Below are positions 1 through 9,952 of a DNA stretch of 64,000 nucleotides, piece by piece; position 1 is the stretch's first letter; every line of letters starts with the position of its first letter. Source of the stretch: Ustulina deusta (taxonomy: Eukaryota; Ascomycota; Sordariomycetes; Xylariales; Xylariaceae); the NCBI GenBank assembly GCA_023159155.1, contig JAJNNX010000076.1:62001-126000 (forward strand), read 5' to 3'. The notes under the pieces are model-generated. The model was not told where the DNA came from. It ran no database searches and saw only the letters and a program-made list of their open reading frames with translations. A program made the position numbers and the translations under genes.

Positions 1-1
1 C

Positions 2-958
2 CTAGCCGTGATCATCCTCCGTTAAGCCGGGACAACCCGCCATCATGTCATCGGGGTACTCGAATTTGCACCAGAAGCAATAATTATGTTCCTTTCTCAG
101 ATGCTCCACAAGCCGCTGCAGCTTGACATCGGCCTCGAGGGTATTGAATTCATCGAGTTCCGGGTCTTCCTCGTCGAGATCTTCGACTAATGCGTACACA
201 GTCTGCGTTTTCCCCGTCGCTTTCTTGTCGTCCTCGTCCTCCAGGTCGTCTTCATACGTGGGCAAACGCGGCGTTGAGGTTTGCTGCAGATCGTGTTTCA
301 TCCTTCGATCGCGCTCCGCCTCCTCCCGTCTGCGAATCAAGCCTCTCCAGACGACGGGTATAGACTTCAGCGGCCGTGTCGACAGTGTTCGCTTCTTCCG
401 AGGCGCTTCACCGTCTATGCCCCCAGCAGCAGAGCCAGCCTGTTGCTTCTCCTCGTCCATGCGTTCGCACACCTTCATAGCAGCATATACCTGGTGCTCG
501 CACCGCGCGACCTCGCGTTCCCTGCGCACACGATCGCGAAACTCATTCTCATCGATCTTGACCTTTTTCTGGGCGCTTTCGGCAGCCTCCCTGAGTTTCC
601 GCTTGCGCTCAGAATCCAACCCGATACCGGCACGGCCATCCTTCATCTCGGGGCGGATAGGTTCGAGACGAGCGCCCGCATTCTCCTTGCTGCCTAGCGC
701 GCCGCCTCTGAAGCCCATTTTAGCCATCATGGCAAGGCCTTTGCTCTTTTTGGCCTGTGCACCCTCGAGCATGGATCGAGACAGGGCCGCCTCCCGGGCT
801 TCGCGCTCCTCGGCTGCTAGCTCGGCCTTTGACTTGACGTGCCCCTTAATCTCGCCCTCCCGCTTGAGCCGCTGTCGCCGTTGCAGCGATGTCTCACTTG
901 TCTTTGGCTCTTCCCCAAAGGTCATGTTCATATAGTCGTCATCTTCATCTGACGCCAT
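2..958 (-). CDS. G-patch domain protein, GPATCH11-like
   Basis: Single-exon gene of 318 aa, ATG at 958-956 and stop at 4-2, so complete at the window edge. The N-terminus is acidic. A G-patch-like segment lies at about residues 72-115 (KGLAMMAKMGF, then GIGLDSERK), followed by a long charged helical middle part. The last 50 residues match the DUF4187 tail of GPATCH11 proteins: CFWCKFEY, then AGCPG and a terminal DDHG, so three Cys that may bind metal. G-patch proteins of this type are nuclear and usually activate DEAH-box RNA helicases in splicing or RNA processing; that role is inferred here from family membership. The assignment to the GPATCH11 group is firm because both the G-patch and the DUF4187 tail are present in the expected order. 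No intron is needed. Confidence 0.9.
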   Translation of the reverse strand: MASDEDDDYMNMTFGEEPKTSETSLQRRQRLKREGEIKGHVKSKAELAAEEREAREAALSRSMLEGAQAKKSKGLAMMAKMGFRGGALGSKENAGARLEPIRPEMKDGRAGIGLDSERKRKLREAAESAQKKVKIDENEFRDRVRREREVARCEHQVYAAMKVCERMDEEKQQAGSAAGGIDGEAPRKKRTLSTRPLKSIPVVWRGLIRRREEAERDRRMKHDLQQTSTPRLPTYEDDLEDEDDKKATGKTQTVYALVEDLDEEDPELDEFNTLEADVKLQRLVEHLRKEHNYCFWCKFEYPDDMMAGCPGLTEDDHG

Positions 959-1557
959 ACTAGCGCCTTTCTATCCGACCGTTATTTGTTGTAGGGACTT
1001 GGGTCAGTGGTAAAATGCAGCAGTGTATAGTAATGTAGCGCAAGAAGCATAATGCACAGTGGTTCATAGATATCTGTAGATTTAAAGTAGAGAATCTAGG
1101 TTCTGATTGTTTGAATGCATACTAAGGGTAAAAACTTTTGAGGCTGGTCGACAAAATAAAGTGGAGCAGGTCAACAAACAAATTGTTACCTGTAAGTTAC
1201 CCAATGTACTGAATATAGGTAATTCCTTACTAACATAGATGAAATATCACGAACGTCAAGGTCTCGGATTTTGAACATTCTCCCAGGGATACATATTAAA
1301 CGTACTTGGGCGTTGTTGAAAGCTATGGCGTCGTGAGTATGCCGTTAATGTCCACTGAAGGTGTTCTTGCTTCATGATTCAACAGATTTGCCGAGGAAAT
1401 ACAGGGTCTATAGTGACATCAGCGCCTCAGATCTGTGACCAACAGATTGAACGCCATCCTACGACAGCAGGTAGAAACACCCATGATAATGAGAAGCCAT
1501 CGAAAGAACGTAAATCCGACCCACAAAAACGCCGAACCTCGGACCTCAAACACGCCC
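959..1557. other. spacer between G-patch gene and kinase 3' end
   Basis: About 600 bp, AT-leaning. It contains the promoter and 5' UTR of the G-patch gene and the 3' UTR of the kinase gene. A short open frame on the plus strand at 1374-1589 overlaps the kinase end antisense and has no recognisable protein features, so I do not call it. No RNA gene or repeat seen. Confidence 0.6.
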
Positions 1558-2838
1558 TTATGCTTCATCGTCAGGTAGCTCGCCAATAACCTGCTCTGTC
1601 ATCGTTATCAATTCGTCAATGTCCGGCCGCTCACTGGGCTCAATCTTCAAGCATCTCCTCACCACTTCCTTGATAGGCTCACTAATTACTCCACCTTCGG
1701 GGCTCGCATTCGCGCCGACCGTGTTCTTCCCCTTCTTCTGTTTTTGTGGCCCTTCGTCAGGGAACCGCCAGTCGCCACCCAAGACGCACATGCTAAGAGT
1801 ACCGCCAGTTTCATCACTACGCATCTCGAAGGGCGATTTTCCTACGAGGCAAGCATACAATGTGCAACCCAGCGACCAGATGTCTACTTTGGTGTCAATA
1901 ATCGTTCCCGTCTTCACATCAAATAGTTCAGGGGCGCGATAAGGCATGGTGCTGTGTTCTGCCGCTGTGTCTTGTGTGGCGATGGCTAAAGATCGTGATG
2001 TGATCGCTATCGGTGAGTCTGCGATTGAACCGAGATCCATGAGGATTGGTTGCGATCCGGAGTCATCAATCATGATGTTGCCTTTGGCGGTTGTGTGGTT
2101 AGCTTAACGGAGCTATACTCCTAGTTCTGCTCATCGATAGGACTTACCTGGTTTGATATCCCTATGAGCATAAGAGCGTTGCTGGCCAGGCGCTACAACC
2201 TGCTCATCGACCATCAAAGGTCTAGCTTGTTCCGTCTCGTCGTCGGCGTCGACAGCAGCTGCGGCTCGATTTCTCTGAGGTCTCCCGTTCGACCCGTTCA
2301 AATCCGCCTCGCCCGCCTTCGCGTCATCCATTTCCATGCGCTCCATGCTGCGCGGAGCGCGGTATTGGTGCATGAACTTCAGGGCTTTGCAAACACCCAA
2401 AAATAAGTGCATGAGCTCCTTTTCGGGGAAATTGGTGTGATTGACCAGGTTCGCATTGATGATGTCCTGCAAGTTCCCTCTTCTGTAGTACGGCAGCAAC
2501 ACGTAGACCGTCTTTGACTCGGCATCGTTCCGTTCGCTCGCGATCGAGTAGTCGATGCTGTGGATGATCGAAGGCGTATGCGCAAACGTCTTGTATGCCT
2601 CGACTTCGCGCATAGCTTGTTGGACGGATTCGGTGCCGAAAGGACATCTGATTTTCTTCAGAGCGAATAGCTCTGCCGTCGCCGTGTCTTGTACGAGGTA
2701 CACGTAGCTGAAGCCGCCTTCTCCGAGCAGGCGCAGGATCTTAAAGGACCGGCTGTTGATCTTGAGGGTCGGGGAACCCGGGAAGCAGTTTAGGCAGCTC
2801 CCCACCGAGTATATGAGGTCTTGTAGTAGCTGCGCCAT
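1558..2838 (-). CDS. env7: Env7/STK16-family Ser/Thr protein kinase
   Basis: Two exons: 2838-2148 and 2081-1558, with a 66 nt GT-AG intron (2147-2082) inside the catalytic-loop codon for Gly. The product is 404 aa. Kinase features: glycine loop GEGGFSYV (about 39-46), catalytic Lys in FALKKI (about 61), loop HRDIKPGN (about 226-233) and MDLGS in place of DFG (about 245-249); DLGS is typical of STK16/NAK-family kinases. A Cys pair, CLNC at residues 15-18, lies just ahead of the kinase fold, where Env7 and STK16 are lipid-anchored, so palmitoylation and a vacuolar or Golgi membrane location are likely (inference). A variable charged insert of about 60 residues sits before HRD, a known feature of fungal Env7 proteins. 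The start is ATG 2838, the first in-frame ATG ahead of the conserved N-terminus. Confidence 0.93.
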
Positions 2839-4459
2839 TGCAGGCAACTCAAGGTTTTTGGGTTGTCGGGATTGATTGTTAATTTCGCGAGCTTGCGCAA
2901 TGTAGACGTGCTTGTTGGAGCTACGGAGAGCTGATTATGTTGATGCCGCGGTATCAGGGTCGCTAAGCGCCGTGGATAGAACTCTAAAACGAAGCTGTTC
3001 GGGGTAGTTGATCAATGAATGGCGAGCCGATCACGATACTCGTTCAATCGTGTCGGTGTTGGAATATAGGTAATTGATTATCTTTTTCTTTCTCAGCGTC
3101 GTATGTTTCTACCTCTACCTGGATAGGTGCTGGGATCAAGACGGGGGCTGATGCTCAGCTGCGCCACAGCCTTTACGTTTCTAAATTCAGTAAGGTACAT
3201 ATAGTAGGGAGGTACCTACCTTAGTAAGATCCATCGCTTCAAGTTCAAGTTAAGAGCCTCGGAGGTTCCAGGTTTTCTCTTCTTAACAAATAAGGCTTAG
3301 CGTGCTTGCCGTTTTTGCTCGTTCTAAATAGGAAATCGAATCTTCTTTTTGGGATAAGCGCGACATTCGGCTATGGTCGCATGCAGACGGCTATAATCGG
3401 TCCTTTTACCTAGGTACACAATTACCTGCCCAGGTAGGTAACTTAGGGACGCAAGCCACCTACGCAGTACCAAAGCGACCTGCGAAAGCCACTAGCAAAA
3501 GCTACGTGCGAAGGTAATCTGCGAAAGCCACTTGGGCTATAAAGGGCTAAAAACGAAGGCAGTTCTCCCCTTAACCTGCTGGCAGCGAAGTCGCTTGCGG
3601 CTGAGCGAAGGTCGGGTAGGCGGACAGGTAAAGGAGGTGCTGCCTTCGTTTTCGTGGCTTCGGTGGCCCTTAAAAACGAAGGCTTCCTTGCCCCGGGTAG
3701 CATAAAATAAATATAGTTACAAGCACGCCGATACAAAGTTTTCTAAACAAAATATACACACGTGCACACCTTAATAACTGGTACTAGTATTAGCTTTCTT
3801 AAACAATTACCAACCTTATTTTAGAACATAAACCCTATTGGCCCGTTTAACTCCTAGGTTAACACAGATCGTTACAGTGTAGCACGTCTAGTGAGGACGA
3901 GGACTCTCAGTGACTCAGACACAGGGGTGTCTACAGCCTTACGAGAGATAGGTAAGCCGTGGAGGCGGCAGATTTCAATTTTATTGATATCTGACCACTT
4001 TTCCTTGGCTTCGGGGGACAGAGCAACTCCTCGTCCCCCAACCCGCTGGCGGAGCTGCATAAGAGGATATCCAAAAGAGGGCATCTGTCTGCAGAAGATG
4101 GCTTATAAAGCAGCTAGAGAAGTGCTTAGTCGTTGCCCACTCAGGGTTCCTCAGGAGACTGGTCGATGGGAAGAACAATAGCACACAATAGCACATGTAC
4201 GGACCAAGCATAGTGCACAGACCCTATGAGCTAGTTTCCTATCAGAGCTGTTATCAAGCTTGGCTCGGGATACGCGCGCGAGCGGAGAGTGGGCTGCTTT
4301 GCCTATGATCGTTGCTCTCTTCCCATGGGTCAATTCTTCGAGTTGACCTCCTGCAGACACCCTGCCTGGGATGCTCATCGCCAAGTCACCCTCGTACGGT
4401 GGCTGAATAGTTGGTGCGAGATTCATCGTTGTCTTTTTTAATGAGTTGATACATACATC
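2839..4459. other. gene-free zone: kinase promoter, repeat island and decayed DNA
   Basis: The first 500 bp would hold the kinase promoter. At 3443-3700 lies a GC-richer island (separate entry), then about 170 bp of AT-rich sequence. From 3872 to 4430 several minus-strand frames are open (for example 4426-4151 and 4084-3872) but they are interrupted and in different frames. They read like a decayed coding element that I cannot assign. It adjoins the exonuclease relic at 4460-5110, so it may be part of the same degenerate insertion (inference). Confidence 0.45.
3443..3700. repeat. GC-richer island with short direct and inverted repeats
   Basis: CTGCGAAAGCCACT occurs at 3480-3493 and 3519-3532. 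AAAAACGAAGGC occurs near 3549 and 3672, and its near-complement GCCTTCGTTTT near 3642. GCGAAG/GCGAAA words recur throughout. The composition contrasts with the AT-rich flanks on both sides. No terminal repeat or target duplication is clear. I read it as a fragment of a dispersed repeat, unclassified. Confidence 0.4.
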
Positions 4460-5110
4460 TTAAGTATCTTTGTCTAAGCAGGGCTGGCACGAGCCACAAC
4501 CATCATCATGGTTTTGCAAACGAGCGGCACCTAAAAAGCAGAGCTGATGAATCTTGTGTTCCGTTGGTGCCGTTGCACGCCAGTACGCCTGTAGAGATCG
4601 AAGTTTGGCTTGATTAGCAGGCCATTGAAGGCCTTCTAGAATAGCAAGTGTTATTACGGCGTCGTTTCCGGCATTGTGAGCCGCGCCCTCCGACTTGCGA
4701 TCTTGGGTGACGTCCTAAAGACTGTATCCCAAAGGGTTCAGGGTTTTCTTGAGGCTTGGTACATTTCCACCTGGGGCAACTTCACGAGAAAAGTCTATAA
4801 CATCTAGCCATGCAGAAAAGTAGCGCAGAGCGGAAGGGAAGAAACGGGCCATATACAACCATTCTGCTCGGTATTCGAAAACGACCAGGATAAGCCGATC
4901 CTTGTTATCGGCGATACGTCGAGCATCGTATTCAAGCAGTAGTTTGTCGATCAGCTCGTTAAGACAATCGAGATCAACATCGCATTCATTTCCAAAATGT
5001 GATTGTATTCGCTTTGGTATTGTGTTTTTTGTGTGCTTGATGCGACATTGATGGTAGTTGAAGAAATATATCGTTCTGTTGGGCAAACTTCTGTAGTAAT
5101 CTTTTACCAC
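4460..5110 (-). pseudogene. DEDDh exonuclease-like (Gfd2/YDR514C-type) gene relic
   Basis: One minus-strand frame runs from about 5110 to a TAA at 4462-4460 with a single in-frame TAG at 4717-4715. Downstream of that stop the frame reads GAAHNAGNDAVITLAIL, the C-terminal signature of fungal Gfd2/YDR514C-type RNase H-fold exonucleases (the HNAGND motif supplies the catalytic His and Asp). A Cys pair, CGSCQPC, lies near the end. Upstream, SAWLDVIDF fits the second acidic motif. I see no first DxE motif and no ATG at a sensible place, so the 5' part is missing. The stop is one C-to-T change from CAG in a CpA context, the preferred RIP substrate. Degenerate tandem repeats begin directly upstream. 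The family has many copies in some Sordariomycetes. Function presumably lost. Confidence 0.6.
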
Positions 5111-5151
5111 AAATCGAGTCGGCTAAGACCGGGACTAAGGAACTAGGCTGA

Positions 5152-5316
5152 TTGATCGAAGGGTCAACAAGTCAACAAGTCAATAGATCAATAGATTAAT
5201 ATTGATAGGTCAATTGATGAATCGGTTAATAATTCAATCGATTAACAAGTTATTCGGTTAATAACTAAGAGGTTAATAGATCAGTCGGCCAATTGGTTGA
5301 TAAGTCAATAGATTAG
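5152..5316. repeat. degenerate AT-rich minisatellite (GGTTAATA/GTCAATAGA)n
   Basis: About 165 bp made of imperfect units such as GTCAACAA, GTCAATAGATCAATAGATTAAT and GGTTAATAACT, at spacing of roughly 8-16 bp, ending in a GTAGGTAGGTAGG tract at about 5316-5328. It directly adjoins the 5' end of the exonuclease relic. Confidence 0.6.
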
Positions 5317-6023
5317 TAGGTAGGTAGGTATGTTGAAAATAGCTAAGTTAAAAGGAACTTGTGGTGCCGAAAGCGGTTGCAAGACTTGAGACCGGGCCGC
5401 CATGATAAAAACGGGCCGTTTCGGGCCATAGGGTCCCCCGAAAATGGCGCCCTTGTATCGTGGTGGAATGGAGAACTGAAGATAGAAGGACGGTAGGGTC
5501 GCAAGAAGGGGAGCGGATTATTTGAAGCCGAAGATACCGCTTAGAAGGAAGAGTTGGCGAGAATCTTTGGTGTTGAAGGGTTGCTGGTCGCGGAAAGAGG
5601 TGAGTACATACTGGGTATGTAGGTACATATACAGTGCGAGTGCAATCCATCATGATGTAACGTACATGGAGTTATGCAACTGCATGTGGAGTCCACTTTA
5701 TTAGGTATGTAAGGTTATTTTAGCTTGTGCAAAAAACCTAGGTATCTCAAAGGAAGTTCCATGCTCGTTGAGCCTTTCGAGTCAAGAGTACCTGGAGTAT
5801 GTTGACATCTATCGAGCCTTTGAGGAATCCCTACTAAATCCGCAGGATTTTTCTCATTTTTAGTTACTCTTGTTTTTCATGCGCCCTGAGTGGCTTAGTC
5901 CCATCCGCTCGAAGTACAGCGCTAGACAGGTGCACTCAGATTTTCGAAACCTCACCTTTCGGGCCTGTTAGTGCACACCCCGCCGTAGGTAGGTAGTCGG
6001 ATACCTATTCGATCTCACCAATC
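5317..6023. other. spacer upstream of TRM82
   Basis: About 700 bp, with no protein I can support. The open frames at 5653-5348 (minus) and 5522-5704 (plus) lack conserved-looking sequence. TAGGTA/ACCTA words occur at 5317-5330 and 5985-6005. The last part is the TRM82 promoter and 5' UTR. Confidence 0.5.
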
Positions 6024-7687
6024 ATGGGCTCGCCATTCCAGTGCCTCAGTCGGCTGGGGGGGACAACGCTCTTCTGCGCAGCAAGGGGATGCAGCATTCA
6101 GACATTCGATCTCGGCGCGAGCCCTCCTCAACCCGTGTTTTCATGGACTCATCCGTCCTTGAGGCAAGCTGGAAAAGCCAACCAGACTCAAGAGGCACAT
6201 GGAGGCCTGGATGGTGAAGGACAGACGGGGCAGCAGCCACCGTCAAAGCGACGGAAGCTAGTTTCTGATGACGTCGGGTCGAACATCGGGACAGAGGCTG
6301 GACAAGAAATGCCAGATGCGCCAGCCAACGGGGAGAAGAGCCAGAAGAACCGCAAGACAAAATGGACGCCGCCTAAGCCAGAACTACCTTTCGTGGTCCT
6401 TCTGACAGCAACCGAAGATGGGAGCCATGTGATAGCCGTGACAGGCCAAGACAAGACACTCTGGGTCTTCGAGCACGACGGCAAGGGGTCGCTGAAAGAA
6501 GTCAGCCAACGGTATGATTATCAAGTCTAAAGCCTCTGCTCTGAGTAGCCTGCTCGACGTATCATGCTCATACGAAACCACAGAGCTATGCCTAAGCGCC
6601 CGTGTTCTCTCGCCCTTACAGCAGACGGGCAGACGATTCTCAGCGCTGACAAGTTCGGCGACGTCTACGCACTGCCTTTGGTCCCACCACCAGAGGCGAG
6701 CCCCGTATCAACGCCCGCACCGGTATCCTCCGAGGCATTGCGCGGGGCCAACGTCTTCACCGTCCATTCGCAGCGCAACCGACGAGCACTCGAGGACCAG
6801 AAACGTCAGCGGGATGCCAACGTGAAGCGGGCCTTGCCAAAGGAAGGACCCAAATTTGCGCACGAGGTGCTTCTCGGCCATGTATCGATGCTGACGTGCG
6901 TCCTGGCTGCCAAGGACTCCCAGAACAGACCGTACATCGTCACGGCCGACCGAGACGAGCATATCCGCATTTCTCGCGGCATCCCGCAGTCGCACGTGAT
7001 CGAGGCGTATTGTCTGGGCCACGGGTCCTTCGTCGCAGCGCTCTGCAACCCCCGCTCTCGGTCTGACATCTTAGTGTCCGGCGGCGGAGACAACGAGCTC
7101 TTTGTATGGGACTGGCTAGCGGGGACGCTGCTGGGTACCGTCGATCTGCTGTCCCACGTTCGCGAAGTCCTGCCAGATGCAACCAAGATCGCGGTTACAA
7201 AGCTTCTCGCATGCCAGGTGGAAGACGAGTGCCATGTAGTGGCGATATGTGAACGGTAAGCGTTGCAGGCCGTTAGCGCTGACGAGAGAGAAAAACGTAC
7301 GCTGACGCCATGAACAGAATTCCGGCGCTCTTCGTCTTTCAGCTCCAGACCGACAATACCATCGTACACAGCGGGACTCTCGCACTGCGCGGAAATCCTC
7401 TAGACATCATAACCCCTGGCTCGGCCGAGCACTCTCTGCTCGTAGCCGTTGACGTAGCGGGCAGTGATGGCGAGATATTGGTATTCGAGCGTGATGAAAA
7501 GGTCTGGGTCCCTCGGCAGCATATTCAGGGCACCGCCGACGCAGTTGAGGAGCCGCTTCTCTCCCGTGAAGATTTGGACAAGACACTGTACATAGTCGAG
7601 AATCTTCGGAAGACGGGCAACGACGAAGGTGGGGACGAAGCTGCCCCGGAGTCACCTGAGCAAAGCTCGGAAATAAAACTAGACTAG
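6024..7687 (+). CDS. trm82: tRNA (guanine-N7) methyltransferase non-catalytic WD40 subunit
   Basis: Three exons: 6024-6511, 6584-7255 and 7318-7687, with introns of 72 and 62 nt, both GT-AG and both phase 2. The product is 509 aa. It matches the Trm82/WDR4 family, the WD40 partner that stabilises Trm8 for m7G46 formation in tRNA. WD-type strands are visible: VVLLTATEDGSHVIAVTGQDKTLWVF (about 127-152), SLALTADGQTILSADKFGDVYAL, EVLLGHVSMLTCVLAAKD, YIVTADRDEHIRIS and LVSGGGDNELFVWDW. Between the first blades lies a long low-complexity insert with a basic patch PSKRRK (about residues 72-77), a possible nuclear signal. The C-terminal tail is acidic. It converges with mas5, 820 bp away. The methyltransferase partner is not in this window. 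Confidence 0.9.
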
Positions 7688-8507
7688 TTCTGAACAATCA
7701 ATTAAAACCGTTTAGGAGTATAGTAGAAGGTTGATATATATGCCTAATGAATAGCCAGCATCTCCTACGGAATGAGCTGGTTGATGACAGTGATGTGACT
7801 CTTCATAGTTCCTATGACTAGCCCCTCTCTATCCGAGTTGTAAAAGAGCAACACCAAGTTTCAACTGGGTTACTTGACACGACTTTCTTCGGAGCATACA
7901 GTCATCTAGCAATTCGCAAACCTAGAATAGGTATACTGCAAGCCGGCCAGTGCGGTTTCACGCAGGAGAGTGTCACGAAGTTACCGGGACACCTTGGCGG
8001 CATTGGAGTAAGATGGGCTAGGACAGGGTCATCTGCTTATCTCCCAATACTAGGTGCTATCACTCAAGAATATAAGACTCGGCACTTTTGTTTCAAGTAC
8101 TTCAGATTACGACACCCAATTTTCTCAATGCAATATCAATTAAAACCACAGAAGTTGTCCTGTCCCTCTATGTCCTATCTGAACGCCTGCTTTACAAAGC
8201 AACACGACACAAAAGGAATATGCTCAGCAGATGAGCGCGGTCGCCACATAAGCATATCGCATTAGCTCTTGGGCAAAGGTCGTCTGGTCTGTGTATCCCT
8301 TCTCGCTTTTATCTCATAAAACCCCTAGCATGCAGATCTTCGTGGAAAGCCAGATATCGAGCTCTCGTCCCATCAAAACGTCACGCCGTAAATGCAGTCT
8401 TCAGATAATCAGCGGAACCAATGTTAGTCCTGATTATCGAAGCTAGTCCGGAACCGAGAGCCCAGAGATGTAAAATATATGACCTCGTCGCCTTGAGGTT
8501 GGGTCAT
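7688..8507. other. convergent spacer TRM82/mas5
   Basis: About 820 bp shared by the two 3' ends. No open frame, RNA gene or repeat that I can support. It should contain both polyadenylation regions. Confidence 0.6.
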
Positions 8508-9952
8508 TTATTGTGATGCACACTGCACACGCTCGGCATGTGGGTGGCCATCCTCATCATCCTCATCCATAGCCGCGGCACCTCCGAAGCCTCTCGCCTG
8601 GCCGGAGTTGTCCAAGTCTTCGAGGTCAGCAGCGTCAGTCATGGCATCCGCCGGAGGTACAACCTCCATTGCAGGGGCAGGAAGAATCTTTCGGAGAGCC
8701 TCAAAGGCAGTAGCATCATCGGTCCAGCCACGTTCAGGAAACTTCACGGCAAATTGGATGTACAAGTTGCCGAAATCGTGATGGCGATGCGAGGGCATAC
8801 CCTGTCCGCGCACCATCTTAACAGCATCTGCATTGGCATGGGTTAGCCGTGCCGCAAGTCAAACAAGATTCAACATGAACCTCGGAGAGCTGACTTACCT
8901 GGCGCAATGGCCTCGCCGGGCATAATCTCAACATTCAGCCATCGATCATCCAAGTGCTCGATATGAATATTACCTCCGGCCAAGGCTGTAACAAGCTCGA
9001 TCTCGCAACGGTAGAGGAGATCATCTTCTTTCCGTGTAAATCTAGGGTGGGGCTTCTGTTCGATCTCGAAAACAACATCGCCAGCTTGAACACCAGGAGC
9101 CTGGTCACCCTCGCCTCTGAACTCGACTTTGGTTCCACTTCGGACGCCCTTGTCGACATGAACGTGTAGAACCTTCCTATCCACGATAGTTTTTTTGCCA
9201 CTACAGCCCTTGCAGCGATCCTTCTCCTTGATTATCTCGCCCTCGCCGCTGCAGTCTGGGCACACAGTCTGGAAGCGTTGGATCATGGGACCCATTTGAC
9301 GCATCATTGTCTTCATACCATGGCCATCACAGCCGGGGCAGCGCTTGACAGCACCTTCCTTGCCACCTCGCCCTTCGCACTTGGGGCAGATGACAGATCG
9401 CTGCAAAGCCAGCTTCGAAACCTTCCCCCTGTAGATGTCCTCGAGGGAAACTTTGTGTGTGTGATGGATGGTTCGCGCCTTAGGGGGCCCACGAGATTGA
9501 CCACCCATGCCACCAAACATGCCACCAAGACCACCAGCGCCAAAGGAGCCACCGCCAAAGAACTGAGCGAATAGATCCTCGGCTGCCATGCCACCTCCAG
9601 CACCACCTTCTAAACCGGCTTCACCATATTGGTCATATAGAGCGCGCTTTTGTGGGTCTGATAGGATTTCGTAGGCATGGGAGATTTCCTTGAACTTCTC
9701 TTCGGCGGCGGGGTTGTGGGCGTTCTTGTCTACGCCGGATTGTCAGCCCATAATATGCCACTATTCCCGTGCCATCGCCTAGACCTACCGGGATGATACT
9801 TGAGGGCACCCATCTTGTAAGCCTTCTTGAGCTCCTGCTCCGTGGCAGTTGGTGCGACCTGGGCAGTGTCAATGTTCTTGTTCCGACAAGGCAAGGCATG
9901 CAACTCAGAGGCATACCCCAAGGGAGTCATAAAAACCCGTTTCTTTGACCAT
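8508..9952 (-). CDS. mas5: type I Hsp40 (DnaJ) co-chaperone, Ydj1/Mas5 orthologue
   Basis: Four exons: 9952-9917, 9858-9789, 9729-8899 and 8827-8508, with introns of 58, 59 and 71 nt. The product is 418 aa. J domain at 1-65 with HPD at residues 34-36. Next comes a Gly/Phe-rich stretch (FAQFFGGGSFGAGGLGGMFGGMGG), then four zinc-binding CxxCxGxG-type repeats (CPKCEGRG, CPGCDGHG, CPDCSGEG, CKGCSGKK). The C-terminal substrate domain ends in a four-residue CASQ, a CaaX box identical to that of yeast Ydj1, so farnesylation and membrane association are expected. It stimulates Hsp70 ATPase and feeds mitochondrial and ER import (family knowledge). The first exon encodes only 12 residues; two introns interrupt the J domain. 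Start, length and all motifs fit the family. Confidence 0.96.
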
